Shown here: positions 51,314 to 59,499 of the stretch, piece after piece
Position numbering within the stretch: the first letter of the stretch is position 1
Layout of the letters: every line of letters starts with the position of its first letter
Source of the DNA: an uncultured Lachnospiraceae bacterium
Lineage (GTDB): Bacteria > Bacillota > Clostridia > Lachnospirales > Lachnospiraceae
Reading direction: 5' to 3'
NCBI GenBank assembly: GCA_949840915.1
Contig: CATKXY010000010.1
Span: 1 to 64,000 of the forward strand
Length of the DNA: 64,000 bases
Position numbers and translations under genes: made by a program
The notes under the pieces: model-generated
What the model was told of the DNA's origin: nothing
Databases searched by the model: none
What the model saw: only the letters and a program-made list of their open reading frames with translations

Positions 51314-52711
51314 ATGTATAAAATTGATTTTTCAAACCCCTCCTCCATTTATTTTGCAGGAATCGGGGGAATCAGTATGAGCGGCCTGGCCGAGATTCTA
51401 GCGGACGCAGGTTTTAGGGTTTCCGGTTCTGACCGCAGCAAGAGCCCTCTGACTGAGCGGCTGGAGCAGAAGGGCATTCAGGTTTTCTACGGACAGCGGG
51501 CACAGAATATCACGCCCGATATTGACTGTGTAGTCTTCACCAGCGCCATCCGTCAGGACAATCCCGAGTATATCTCCACCGTGGAACAAAACATTCCCCA
51601 TCTTACCCGGGCAGAGCTTCTGGGCCAGTTGATGCAGAATTACCGCACGGCTGTGGCCGTCAGCGGCACTCACGGAAAGACCACCACCACCTCTATGATC
51701 AGTGAGATCCTGCTTCAGGCAGACCTTGATCCCACGCTGTCCATCGGCGGTATCTACAAAAGCATCGGCGGTAATATACGGGTGGGCGGCCCTGATTATT
51801 TTGTCACCGAAGCCTGTGAGTACACCAACAGCTTTTTGAGCTTTTTCCCCACTGTCGGCATTATCCTCAACATCGAGGAAGACCACCTCGATTTCTTCAA
51901 GGATCTGGCGGACATCCGCCGCTCTTTTCGGGAATTTGCCAAACTTCTGCCCCCGGACGGCTGTCTGATCATCAATGCAGACATTCCCGACTGGCAGGAG
52001 ATTGCAGCAGATCTGCCCTGCCGGGTGATCACATACTCTCTGACGGATACCTCTGCGGATTATTATCCCACAGATATCTCCTATGGTGAATTTGGGCATT
52101 CCGCCTTCAGCGCTCACGCCTCACGGTCCTGTCATGCCAAAAAGCCTGTCCGTCCCGTGCAGCTTCAGGTATCCGGCGAACACAATATCAGCAATGCGCT
52201 CGCGGCGCTTGCGCTGGCAGATCTGGTCCGTGTACCCACCGACGCCGCTCTCCGGGCACTGGAGACCTTTGCAGGCACGGACCGACGCTTCCAGCTCAAA
52301 GGCAGCATCGGCGGCGTTACTATAATAGATGATTATGCACATCACCCTACAGAAATTACTGCCACCTTAAAAGCTGCAAAAAATTATCCTCACAACACTC
52401 TCTGGTGCGTGTTTCAGCCCCACACGTACACTCGCACCAAGGCGTTTCTGGAAGAGTTTGCGCAGGCCTTGTGTCTGGCGGATAAAGTAGTTCTGGCCGA
52501 CATCTATGCCGCCCGTGAGACCGACACACTCGGAATCAGCTCCCGCACCCTGCAGTCGCACATTCAGGCCAACGGAGGCGAATGCTTTTACTTCCCCACC
52601 TTTGACGAAATTGAAAATTTTCTTTTAGAAAATTGCACAAAGGGCGATCTGTTGATAACTATGGGCGCGGGGGACGTGCTGAAAATCGGTGAAAATTTAC
52701 TGGGAATCTAG
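51314..52711 (+). CDS. murC: UDP-N-acetylmuramate--L-alanine ligase
   Basis: The 465-residue Mur ligase adds L-alanine to UDP-MurNAc in peptidoglycan synthesis. It has the N-terminal GIGGISMSGLAEIL UDP-sugar motif, the ATP loop GTHGKTTTTSMIS (about 116-128), the central EACEYTNSFLSFFPTVGIIL and IEEDHLDFF motifs, DRRFQLKG and the DDYAHHPTEI ligase signature. A GAAAGGA site precedes the ATG. It stands apart from other mur genes, ahead of the replication-initiation pair. Confidence 0.97.
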   Translation: MYKIDFSNPSSIYFAGIGGISMSGLAEILADAGFRVSGSDRSKSPLTERLEQKGIQVFYGQRAQNITPDIDCVVFTSAIRQDNPEYISTVEQNIPHLTRAELLGQLMQNYRTAVAVSGTHGKTTTTSMISEILLQADLDPTLSIGGIYKSIGGNIRVGGPDYFVTEACEYTNSFLSFFPTVGIILNIEEDHLDFFKDLADIRRSFREFAKLLPPDGCLIINADIPDWQEIAADLPCRVITYSLTDTSADYYPTDISYGEFGHSAFSAHASRSCHAKKPVRPVQLQVSGEHNISNALAALALADLVRVPTDAALRALETFAGTDRRFQLKGSIGGVTIIDDYAHHPTEITATLKAAKNYPHNTLWCVFQPHTYTRTKAFLEEFAQALCLADKVVLADIYAARETDTLGISSRTLQSHIQANGGECFYFPTFDEIENFLLENCTKGDLLITMGAGDVLKIGENLLGI

Positions 52712-52880
52712 TTTTCCACAATATCCACGGCCGGGATAAAAATATATTTTTTACTTAATGTGGATATTGCACTTTTTCATGTGGATAGTCTCCCCCAAAA
52801 ATCATCACCGTTTCGGCATAGCCTCAGGACTCCCCGGAGTTCTTCCCCGCATATTATACACACTATCCACATTTTCCACA
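52712..52880. promoter_or_regulatory. Cluster of DnaA-box-like sites
   Basis: Six 9-mers lie close to the consensus TTATNCACA: TTTTCCACA (52712-52720), ATATCCACG (52721-52729), the reverse-strand sites TGTGGATAT (52759-52767) and TGTGGATAG (52780-52788), and an adjacent pair CTATCCACA (52863-52871) and TTTTCCACA (52872-52880). Most differ from consensus at one position, ATATCCACG at two. They lie just after murC and upstream of the helicase-loader genes. A regulatory role for DnaA on these genes is likely; origin activity would be a larger claim. Confidence 0.55.
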
Positions 52881-52949
52881 TTATTTCACATTTTTTGTCT
52901 CCGCCGGGGTTTCGGGATTTTGACTATTTCTTTTTCAAAAATCTTATGC

Positions 52950-52955
52950 TATACT
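52950..52955 (+). promoter_or_regulatory. Extended -10 element before dnaD-like gene
   Basis: TATGCTATACT gives an extended TGn-TATACT -10 box 34 bp before the start codon. No well-placed -35 was found; TTGACT at 52920-52925 is too far (24-bp spacer). Confidence 0.4.
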
Positions 52956-52988
52956 CAAACATACTTTGACGAAGAAAGGTTCGTGGCC

Positions 52989-54059
52989 ATGGCGCGTTTG
53001 ACGATTTATAAGGATTCCAATATGAATTCCACAGCGATTTCCAATCGTTTTATAGATGAATATATGGAGGGTGCGAATGAAGCCCAGCTCAAGGTATATC
53101 TGTACCTGCTCCGCATGCTGGGAGCAGGACAGGCTACCAGTGTGTCCGATCTTGCGGACAAGTTTAATCACACGGAGCGGGAGATCATCCGTTCTCTGAA
53201 ATACTGGGAAAAACAGCAGCTTCTGACCATGGACTACGATGCGCAGGGTATCCCTGTGGGTATTCACTTCAAAGATTTGGAGAACGGGTCCGCGACGGAT
53301 GCAAGACCCGCGCCCACCGCTCAGTCGCTGGCCATGTTTATGGAGCCTGCCGCAGAGCACTCCAGACAGGCTCAGTCAGCAGAAACTCCGATATCTTCTC
53401 CTTACGCCAAACCTTCCTACTCGGCGGATCAGCTCCGGGAATTCAAGGGACGTGATGAGACCGCACAGCTTCTGTTTATTGCAGAGTCCTACATAGGCCG
53501 CCCTCTGACCCCGGCGGAGATGAAATCGATCCTGTTCTTCACCGACGTGCTTCACTTTTCGGAGGATCTGATCGACCATCTGATCGCCTACTGTGTTGAC
53601 AGAGGCAAAAAAGATTTTAAATATATGGAAAAGGTGGCCGTAAACTGGGCTGAGAACAGTGTTTCCACACCCGCGCAGGCCAGAAAATTTGCAACAAAAT
53701 ATGACAAGAATGTCTACACTATCATGAACGCACTGGGCAAAAACAATGCCCCCACTGCCAAAGAGGCAGAATACATCACCCGTTGGACCTGTCAGTATGG
53801 GTTTGACATGGACATTATTCTGGAGGCCTGCGAGCGCACCGTGATGGCCACAGACCGTCACCGCCTGGAATATGCGGAAAGCATCCTGAGCAGCTGGCGC
53901 CAGGAAAATGTGCATCACAAAGCGGACATCCACAAGATCGACGAACTTTATCACCGCAAAAAAACTGCCGCCAAACCGGCAGCCGGCAATAAATTTAATC
54001 AATTCTCCCAGAACAGCTATGACTTCGACGAGCTTGAGAAAGAGCTTCTGCGCAACTAA
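52989..54059 (+). CDS. DnaD/DnaB-like primosome protein
   Basis: The 356-residue protein has an N-terminal winged-helix-like domain (1-90, NEAQLKVYLYLLRMLGAGQA, SVSDLADKFNHTEREIIRSL), a Ser/Pro/Ala-rich linker (about 100-145), and two tandem DnaD-type helical domains at about 150-235 (LTPAEMKSILFFTDVLHFSE) and 240-315 (YNIxN-like YTIMNALGKNNAPTAKEAEY, YAESILSSWRQ). Such proteins remodel DNA and recruit the helicase loader at origins or restart sites. The start is the ATG nine bases after AAAGG. A DnaC/DnaI-type gene follows after 18 bp. The upstream DnaA-box cluster fits a link to replication initiation. Confidence 0.88.
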   Translation: MARLTIYKDSNMNSTAISNRFIDEYMEGANEAQLKVYLYLLRMLGAGQATSVSDLADKFNHTEREIIRSLKYWEKQQLLTMDYDAQGIPVGIHFKDLENGSATDARPAPTAQSLAMFMEPAAEHSRQAQSAETPISSPYAKPSYSADQLREFKGRDETAQLLFIAESYIGRPLTPAEMKSILFFTDVLHFSEDLIDHLIAYCVDRGKKDFKYMEKVAVNWAENSVSTPAQARKFATKYDKNVYTIMNALGKNNAPTAKEAEYITRWTCQYGFDMDIILEACERTVMATDRHRLEYAESILSSWRQENVHHKADIHKIDELYHRKKTAAKPAAGNKFNQFSQNSYDFDELEKELLRN

Positions 54060-54077
54060 TGCCGAAAGGAGAGCAGT

Positions 54078-55070
54078 ATGGCACTGAGCAATCAGCAATA
54101 CGAGTCCATCATGAGACGCTATGAACAGACCCGGGACGCCAATCGGCATCTAATGGACGAGCGCAGGGAGACTGTTTTGAGCCTCATTCCCCAATACGGG
54201 GAACTGGAGGCGTCCGTGGCGGACGTCTCTCTCTCCAAGGCTCGCAGTCTGTTAAACGGCGATGAAACGGCGCTCCCCTCTCTGCATGCCTTTCTGGAGG
54301 AGACCAGGCTGAAAAAACGGGAACTTCTCACAGCCGCCGGGTTTCCCGCCGACTTTCTGGATCCTGTTTATACCTGCGCGGACTGCAAAGATACAGGATA
54401 TCTGGACGGCGAATACCCTCAAAAGAACAAATGCCGCTGTCTTCGTCAACAGGAAATTTCAATTCTTTATGAACAATCCAACATTCAGGCATCCATTGCC
54501 CGGGAGAATTTTTCCACCCTCTCCTATGAGTATTATCAGGGAGAGGATCTGGAACGCTTTCAGGGCACCGTGAATATCTGCAAAGACTTTGTGCAGGACT
54601 TCGGCAAAGAATACCGCAATCTCTTTTTCTATGGAACAGTGGGAACCGGTAAGAGCTTTCTCTCAGGCTGTATAGCCGCAGAGCTTCTGAAACAGGGCTG
54701 TTCCGTGATCTATTTCAGCAGTTCCGCCCTTTTTGACACATTGGCACGATATACTTTTGACACAAAAATAAAAGAAACTCTTTACAATTTTTATGAAGAC
54801 CTTTACAATTGTGAATTGGTAATCATTGACGATTTGGGCACGGAGGTAACCAACACCTTTGTGGCGTCACAGCTGTTCTCCTGCCTGAACGAACGTCATC
54901 TGCGCCAAAAGGCCACTGTGATCTCCACAAACCTGGGCCTGGAGGAACTGCGAGATCGCTATTCGGATAGAATTTTTTCCAGAATTACCAGCAACTATAC
55001 TCTTTGTAAGCTGACCGGTTCAGATATCCGCATGCGCAGGAAACTATCAAACCTACATATGACAGAATAG
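54078..55070 (+). CDS. DnaC/DnaI-type helicase loader ATPase
   Basis: The 330-residue AAA+ protein has a helical N-terminus (1-95), a zinc-cluster-like CADCKDTGYLDG...CRC (about 96-120), Walker A FYGTVGTGKSFLSG (about 190), Walker B CELVIIDDLGTE, and a sensor region VISTNLGLEELRDRYSDRIF with the arginine finger. It loads the replicative helicase with the DnaD-like partner encoded just upstream. GAAAGGAGAGCAGT precedes the ATG. The prs gene follows after 19 bp on the same strand. Confidence 0.92.
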   Translation: MALSNQQYESIMRRYEQTRDANRHLMDERRETVLSLIPQYGELEASVADVSLSKARSLLNGDETALPSLHAFLEETRLKKRELLTAAGFPADFLDPVYTCADCKDTGYLDGEYPQKNKCRCLRQQEISILYEQSNIQASIARENFSTLSYEYYQGEDLERFQGTVNICKDFVQDFGKEYRNLFFYGTVGTGKSFLSGCIAAELLKQGCSVIYFSSSALFDTLARYTFDTKIKETLYNFYEDLYNCELVIIDDLGTEVTNTFVASQLFSCLNERHLRQKATVISTNLGLEELRDRYSDRIFSRITSNYTLCKLTGSDIRMRRKLSNLHMTE

Positions 55071-55089
55071 AAAGCGAGGATATTTTTGC

Positions 55090-56274
55090 ATGGGCAACCG
55101 CGAAGAAAAGCGTAATTTGGAGACCATTCCCGTCGGTTCACTGGGCATTATTGCTCTGGAAAGCTGCCAGACTCTGAGCGAGATGGTGGACAGTTATCTG
55201 GTAAAATGGAGAACCGAGCGGGAGAGTGAACACAAAGAATCCCTGGCCTTTTCGGGATATATGCGCGACACCTATCTGCTGGATACCAAAGTACCCCGTT
55301 TCGGTTCGGGTGAGGCAAAAGGCATTATCATGGAGTCTGTCCGCGGTACGGACTTATATCTGCTGGTGGACGTATTGAATTATTCCAAGACATACTCTCT
55401 CTGCGGACATGAGAATCACATGTCCCCTGACGACCATTATCAGGATTTAAAACGTGTCATCGCCGCTGTGGGGGGCAAGGCGAGACGGATCACAGTCATC
55501 ATGCCCTTCTTATACGAAAGCCGCCAGCATAAGAGAACTTCCAGAGAGTCTCTGGACTGTGCGCTGGCTCTGCAGGAGCTGGTGGCCATGGGCGTGGACA
55601 ATATCATTACTTTTGACGCACACGACCCCAGAGTACAGAACGCCATTCCTCTGCATGGATTTGAGACGGTACAGCCTGCCTATCAGTTTATCAAAGGTCT
55701 GCTGCGCCATGTGGACGACCTGAAGATCGATTCCGATCACATGATGGTGATCAGCCCGGATGAGGGCGGAATGAGCCGTGCGATCTACATTGCCAATGTA
55801 CTGGAACTGGATATGGGAATGTTTTATAAGCGCAGAGATTACACCCGCATTGTGGACGGCCGCAATCCCATTGTCGCCCATGAATTTCTGGGAAGCAGTG
55901 TGGAAGGCAAGGACATGATCATCATCGACGATATGATCTCTTCCGGCGAGAGCGTTATCGAGGTTGCCACTGCCCTGAAAGAGCGCAAAGCAGGCAAAAT
56001 TTTCGTATTTGCCACTTTCGGCCTCTTTACCAGTGGTCTGGACCGATTCGACAAAGCCTACGAGGAGGGTATCATCGACCGCGTGCTGACCACGAATCTG
56101 ATCTATCAGACCCCGGAGCTTCTCAAACGCAGCTGGTATATTGACTGTGATATGAGCAAATATATTGCTTACATTATAGATACTCTGAACCACGACTCCT
56201 CCATCAGCGATCTTTTAAATCCCAACGAGAGGATTCAGAGTATTGTGAACAGATATAAGGCAGGGAAGCTGTAG
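55090..56274 (+). CDS. prs: Ribose-phosphate pyrophosphokinase, long form
   Basis: The 394-residue protein makes PRPP from ribose-5-phosphate and ATP. It has the ATP-binding FLYESRQHKRTSRESL segment, FDAHDPRVQNAI with the catalytic-region histidine, VISPDEGGMSRA and the PRPP loop IIIDDMISSGESVIEVA. It is about 75 residues longer than typical PrsA, with an N-terminal extension and insertion (DLYLLVDVLNYSKTYSLCGH). Such long forms occur in clostridia and may differ in regulation or activity. It follows the helicase loader closely but has no obvious functional link with it. Confidence 0.9.
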   Translation: MGNREEKRNLETIPVGSLGIIALESCQTLSEMVDSYLVKWRTERESEHKESLAFSGYMRDTYLLDTKVPRFGSGEAKGIIMESVRGTDLYLLVDVLNYSKTYSLCGHENHMSPDDHYQDLKRVIAAVGGKARRITVIMPFLYESRQHKRTSRESLDCALALQELVAMGVDNIITFDAHDPRVQNAIPLHGFETVQPAYQFIKGLLRHVDDLKIDSDHMMVISPDEGGMSRAIYIANVLELDMGMFYKRRDYTRIVDGRNPIVAHEFLGSSVEGKDMIIIDDMISSGESVIEVATALKERKAGKIFVFATFGLFTSGLDRFDKAYEEGIIDRVLTTNLIYQTPELLKRSWYIDCDMSKYIAYIIDTLNHDSSISDLLNPNERIQSIVNRYKAGKL

Positions 56275-56327
56275 ACTTATTTTTATGACATATTTCCGCT
56301 TAGCTTGAAATATTGCGATCGCCGTGC

Positions 56328-56355
56328 TTGACTTTTTTATAATTTTCTGTATAAT
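56328..56355 (+). promoter_or_regulatory. queT promoter
   Basis: TTGACT (56328-56333) and TATAAT (56350-56355) have a 16-bp spacer. Transcription would start at about 56362, at the foot of the large hairpin. Confidence 0.65.
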
Positions 56356-56360
56356 AAGTT

Positions 56361-56403
56361 TTTGGAAAACCTTGGAGCGCCGACGATTCCAAGGTTTTCC
56401 AAA
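56361..56403 (+). repeat. Perfect 16-bp hairpin at the 5' end of the queT mRNA
   Basis: TTTGGAAAACCTTGGA (56361-56376) pairs perfectly with its complement at 56388-56403, leaving an 11-base loop GCGCCGACGAT. No T-run follows, so it is not a normal terminator. Placed at the predicted mRNA start, it could protect the transcript or be an upstream part of the riboswitch leader. Confidence 0.6.
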
Positions 56404-56409
56404 TCATAC

Positions 56410-56451
56410 CGTCAGTTCGAAACCATCCTGACGTAAAACAAAACTAAGGAG
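56410..56451 (+). promoter_or_regulatory. preQ1-I riboswitch controlling queT
   Basis: CGTCAG (56410-56415) pairs with CTGACG (56428-56433) around the loop TTCGAAACCATC, followed by the A-rich tail TAAAACAAAACTAAGGAG (56434-56451). This is the compact preQ1-I pattern: stem, C-containing loop, then a tail that folds back on the loop. The tail contains the AAGGAG ribosome site, so bound preQ1 would block translation. The downstream gene is a queuosine-precursor transporter, the expected target. Confidence 0.85.
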
Positions 56452-56459
56452 ACCAAAAA

Positions 56460-56984
56460 ATGAACAAAAAAGTATTGTCACTCGTTCACGCGGCAGCCAT
56501 TGCCGCTCTTTATGTTGTGCTGACGCAGTTAGCCAACGCTCTGGGACTGGCGAATAACGCCATTCAGATCCGTTTCTCGGAAGCCCTGACGATCCTTCCC
56601 TTTTTCACTCCGGCCGCCATACCGGGACTGTTTATGGGCTGTCTGCTGGCCAATCTTCTCACGGGCGCCATTCCCTGGGACATTCTCTTCGGAAGTCTTG
56701 CTACTCTTTTGGGGGCGCTGGGTACCTACCTGATCTGCGGATGCGCAAAACCCGACAAGCAGACCGGAACAGCCAGAGTCTTTCTCGCTCCTCTTCCACC
56801 AATTATCGCAAACACGATCATCGTGCCCTTTGTGCTGGCCTACGCTTACGGCTTTGAAGGCGGAGTCCCTTATTTCATGCTCACTGTGGGTATCGGCGAG
56901 ATTATCTCCTGCGGCATACTGGGCATCATACTCCTGAAAATACTGCAGAAATACCGCAAATACATCTTCCCGTTCATCGTCTGA
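56460..56984 (+). CDS. queT: QueT-type queuosine precursor transporter (ECF S component)
   Basis: The 174-residue protein has about six membrane helices and the QueT family sequences IAALYVVLTQLANALGLANN, IQIRFSEALTILPFFTPAAI and GLFMGCLLANLLTGAIPWDI. QueT acts as the substrate-binding S component of an energy-coupling-factor importer for preQ1 or a related precursor; the ECF ATPases and T component are encoded elsewhere. A preQ1 riboswitch overlaps its ribosome site. The last 11 bp overlap the end of the convergent 841-residue protein gene. Confidence 0.94.
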   Translation: MNKKVLSLVHAAAIAALYVVLTQLANALGLANNAIQIRFSEALTILPFFTPAAIPGLFMGCLLANLLTGAIPWDILFGSLATLLGALGTYLICGCAKPDKQTGTARVFLAPLPPIIANTIIVPFVLAYAYGFEGGVPYFMLTVGIGEIISCGILGIILLKILQKYRKYIFPFIV

Positions 56985-59499
56985 TATAAGTGACAAAATT
57001 ATTTCCGTTCTCCCGAAGCCACTCTGCAGAATCGTTCATGCCCTGCTTTGCCAGTGTTCCTTTTTCGGGGTTCAGCACAACAATATTATACTCGTTAAAA
57101 CCGGTGATAAGGACTGCCTCGCCATTGTTTAAAAGGGCGAGCACCGGAATGTCCCGATCCACATAATAGAGCACGGAATCCAGATCGCATCCCGCCAGAT
57201 CCAGGATCTGCGCTCCCTCAAGATTTTCCTGCAAAATCTCCAGAACAGTCTGTCCCTGTGCCAGCAGATAATCGGAATTGCGTATGATTCCTTCATACTT
57301 CAGCATTGTGTCCAGACACACGGCCAGACTGTTCTTCTCCTCTGTCACTGAAGTCTCTGTGATAGCCATGATCTGATTCCGGGGTACTCGATTGCCCTTT
57401 CGCCACACGAGGCTTCCCTCCTGATTGACCACCACTCCCGCTGTACTGTTTGCCAGATTCACAGCCTTCGCGGGGGAACTGAAGCTTCCGGACACACCGT
57501 AAGCGCCGTACACAAAATACTTTGTGGCGTCTCCGCCCATCTCCAGCGCAAGCTCTCTGCCGCCCTCAAACACCACTTCCTTAGGCGTGAGTATCTGCAT
57601 GGTTTTACTGTCTATGGTCTTTCTGGTCTGTATCTGCACATAGCGCTCATAGATATCGATGCTGGGAGCTACGATCAAATACTTTCCCTGTTCTATTTCC
57701 ACGCTGTTCATGATATGATCCTGAGATGCTTCCGCATAGCTTCCATCCTCACGGCGCTGTACTCTCTGCAATGTGATCTGATTGTCCTCCACGCTGCAGT
57801 CGGTGACATACATCCCATCCTGTCGATATTCCTTGAGCAGTTCCCCGTCCGAGTCACAGATACAGACCTTATACATCGGGAAGAATATCCTCCCGGAATT
57901 TTCCTGATAAATATCTTCCTCATTGGCCACGCCGTAAATGATATCCTCGCCCATAAAGCCCAGCGGCCGGATTGCTTCCCCCACTCCCGCCGTGATCACC
58001 TTCTGAACCTCCGTGTTGAGATTGCGCACATTTAATTGATCGCAGTTATAAATATCGGTGCCCTCCTGCCACACGATAATGCGGTTATTCACGGAAACCT
58101 GTATACTGTCATCCCGGGTAATCTCCACCATCGGGTAATACGTTTTCTTTTCCAGATCTACGCCATACACCACATCCTCCAGCATGAGATACAGCTGCTG
58201 TTCTCTGTTAAGATATAAAAGCTGCTCCATCTGTGCTTTCAGAACGGCATAATTCTTGTCATAAGGGATATAGACATTCTCCTCAATCGTGTTCAGCGCA
58301 CTGTCGTAGGTGTAAATCTGAATACCCACTTCTCCCTCATGCCTTCCCCTGTTCATATAGCCGTATACTGCAAAGCTGACGTTTCCGCCCTCTGTCACAT
58401 CCAGCATCTTAATGGAATGCCCGTCGTACAGAGTGCGGCTGTCCGCATGCTCCTCGTCAAAAAAGCTGAATATAACCGTCAGCTTGTTGCTGTCCGAATT
58501 ATAGCTGAAAAGCTGGTTGTTTACCTCAAAGACCACATTGCTGCCGTCCTCGCTCTCCATCATGGGGATATCGGTGCCGGTAATGCCCAGAAGCAGCTTG
58601 TCATTGGCGCACATCCTGTCCACATTTGGCATCTGCGTCATGGTACGTTCATAGTCCAAAAGATAGATCCGTTCCGTCGTATAGCGCACCCGGTAATGTT
58701 CTTTCACGCGGTAATAGACGGTCTCTTTACCGCTGCCGCCGGAGACATAATAATTCACCAGGAAAGACGCCGTCTGCTCTCCGATCTCCGTGAGCTGAAT
58801 CACAGGCTCCACCACCTCCGTCACCTTTAACTCTCCCCATGTGATCTGCCGGAAGCTGCTGTGTATATTAACCTTGTGAAAGGAGCTGTTATCCTCAATC
58901 AGGGAATTGGTCTCCAGATATTTGGTCAGTTCCCTGGCCGCATCCCGATCATAAAGCCTCTCATGAAAGTCCTTTACAAAAGCAAGCTTCTCATCAATAT
59001 GCAGACTTTCGCTCCAGATAACACGGGTATAATAATAAACCTCCTGATTCTCGTCCAATGTCAGAATCAGGACCAGCGCATACTCTGTATCCTTGTCGAG
59101 CAGATCCTTCAACGTAAAATCTGCAGACAATACTCCGTCCTCCGTGGAATACTCTGTAATATCCGTCTTTTCCACCAGTCGTCCGCCGTCGATGCTGCGA
59201 ACCTCCATGGACAGCGCCGACACGTTCCGCCCATAGGTATCTATCCTGACTGACAGATTCCGGCTCTCTCCCAGCACTGTGACTGTAGATCTCTCAAAGG
59301 CGGTATCCATTACAGTCGTATACCCGTGAAGCTCATTGTACGCCACTCCGCCTCTGTCCATCATCATGACCGGCAGCGTAGCGTCCGCCATCTCCATGGT
59401 CATATTGTTGTGACCTTTATTCATAGCCTTCTCCGCCACAGCCAGAGCCGCCAGAAAGACTGCCAGAAAGACCGCCAATTTAATCAATATCTTCTTCAT
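56974..59499 (-). CDS. Membrane-anchored extracytoplasmic protein with degenerate C39-like end
   Basis: The 841-residue protein has one N-terminal membrane anchor (about 3-22) and is otherwise soluble and probably outside the cell. Residues 60-300 are beta-rich; about 300-660 show repeated strand patterns that could form a propeller (VFEVNNQLFSYNSDSNKLTV, LYLMLEDVVYGVDLEKKTYY). The end (about 690-841) resembles a papain-like C39 fold (VLEILQENLEGAQILDLAGC, VLALLNNGEAVLITGFNEYN, VVLNPEKG). The usual Cys and His are not in place, the GH of GHxVxVTGY being GE here, so activity is doubtful. It overlaps the methyltransferase gene by 20 bp. I know no assigned function. Confidence 0.65.
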   Translation of the reverse strand: MKKILIKLAVFLAVFLAALAVAEKAMNKGHNNMTMEMADATLPVMMMDRGGVAYNELHGYTTVMDTAFERSTVTVLGESRNLSVRIDTYGRNVSALSMEVRSIDGGRLVEKTDITEYSTEDGVLSADFTLKDLLDKDTEYALVLILTLDENQEVYYYTRVIWSESLHIDEKLAFVKDFHERLYDRDAARELTKYLETNSLIEDNSSFHKVNIHSSFRQITWGELKVTEVVEPVIQLTEIGEQTASFLVNYYVSGGSGKETVYYRVKEHYRVRYTTERIYLLDYERTMTQMPNVDRMCANDKLLLGITGTDIPMMESEDGSNVVFEVNNQLFSYNSDSNKLTVIFSFFDEEHADSRTLYDGHSIKMLDVTEGGNVSFAVYGYMNRGRHEGEVGIQIYTYDSALNTIEENVYIPYDKNYAVLKAQMEQLLYLNREQQLYLMLEDVVYGVDLEKKTYYPMVEITRDDSIQVSVNNRIIVWQEGTDIYNCDQLNVRNLNTEVQKVITAGVGEAIRPLGFMGEDIIYGVANEEDIYQENSGRIFFPMYKVCICDSDGELLKEYRQDGMYVTDCSVEDNQITLQRVQRREDGSYAEASQDHIMNSVEIEQGKYLIVAPSIDIYERYVQIQTRKTIDSKTMQILTPKEVVFEGGRELALEMGGDATKYFVYGAYGVSGSFSSPAKAVNLANSTAGVVVNQEGSLVWRKGNRVPRNQIMAITETSVTEEKNSLAVCLDTMLKYEGIIRNSDYLLAQGQTVLEILQENLEGAQILDLAGCDLDSVLYYVDRDIPVLALLNNGEAVLITGFNEYNIVVLNPEKGTLAKQGMNDSAEWLRENGNNFVTYIRR

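Noticed and set aside
56361..56403. The 16-bp hairpin as prs terminator
   Set aside because: It has no T-run after the stem and lies downstream of a good promoter that would start transcription at its base.
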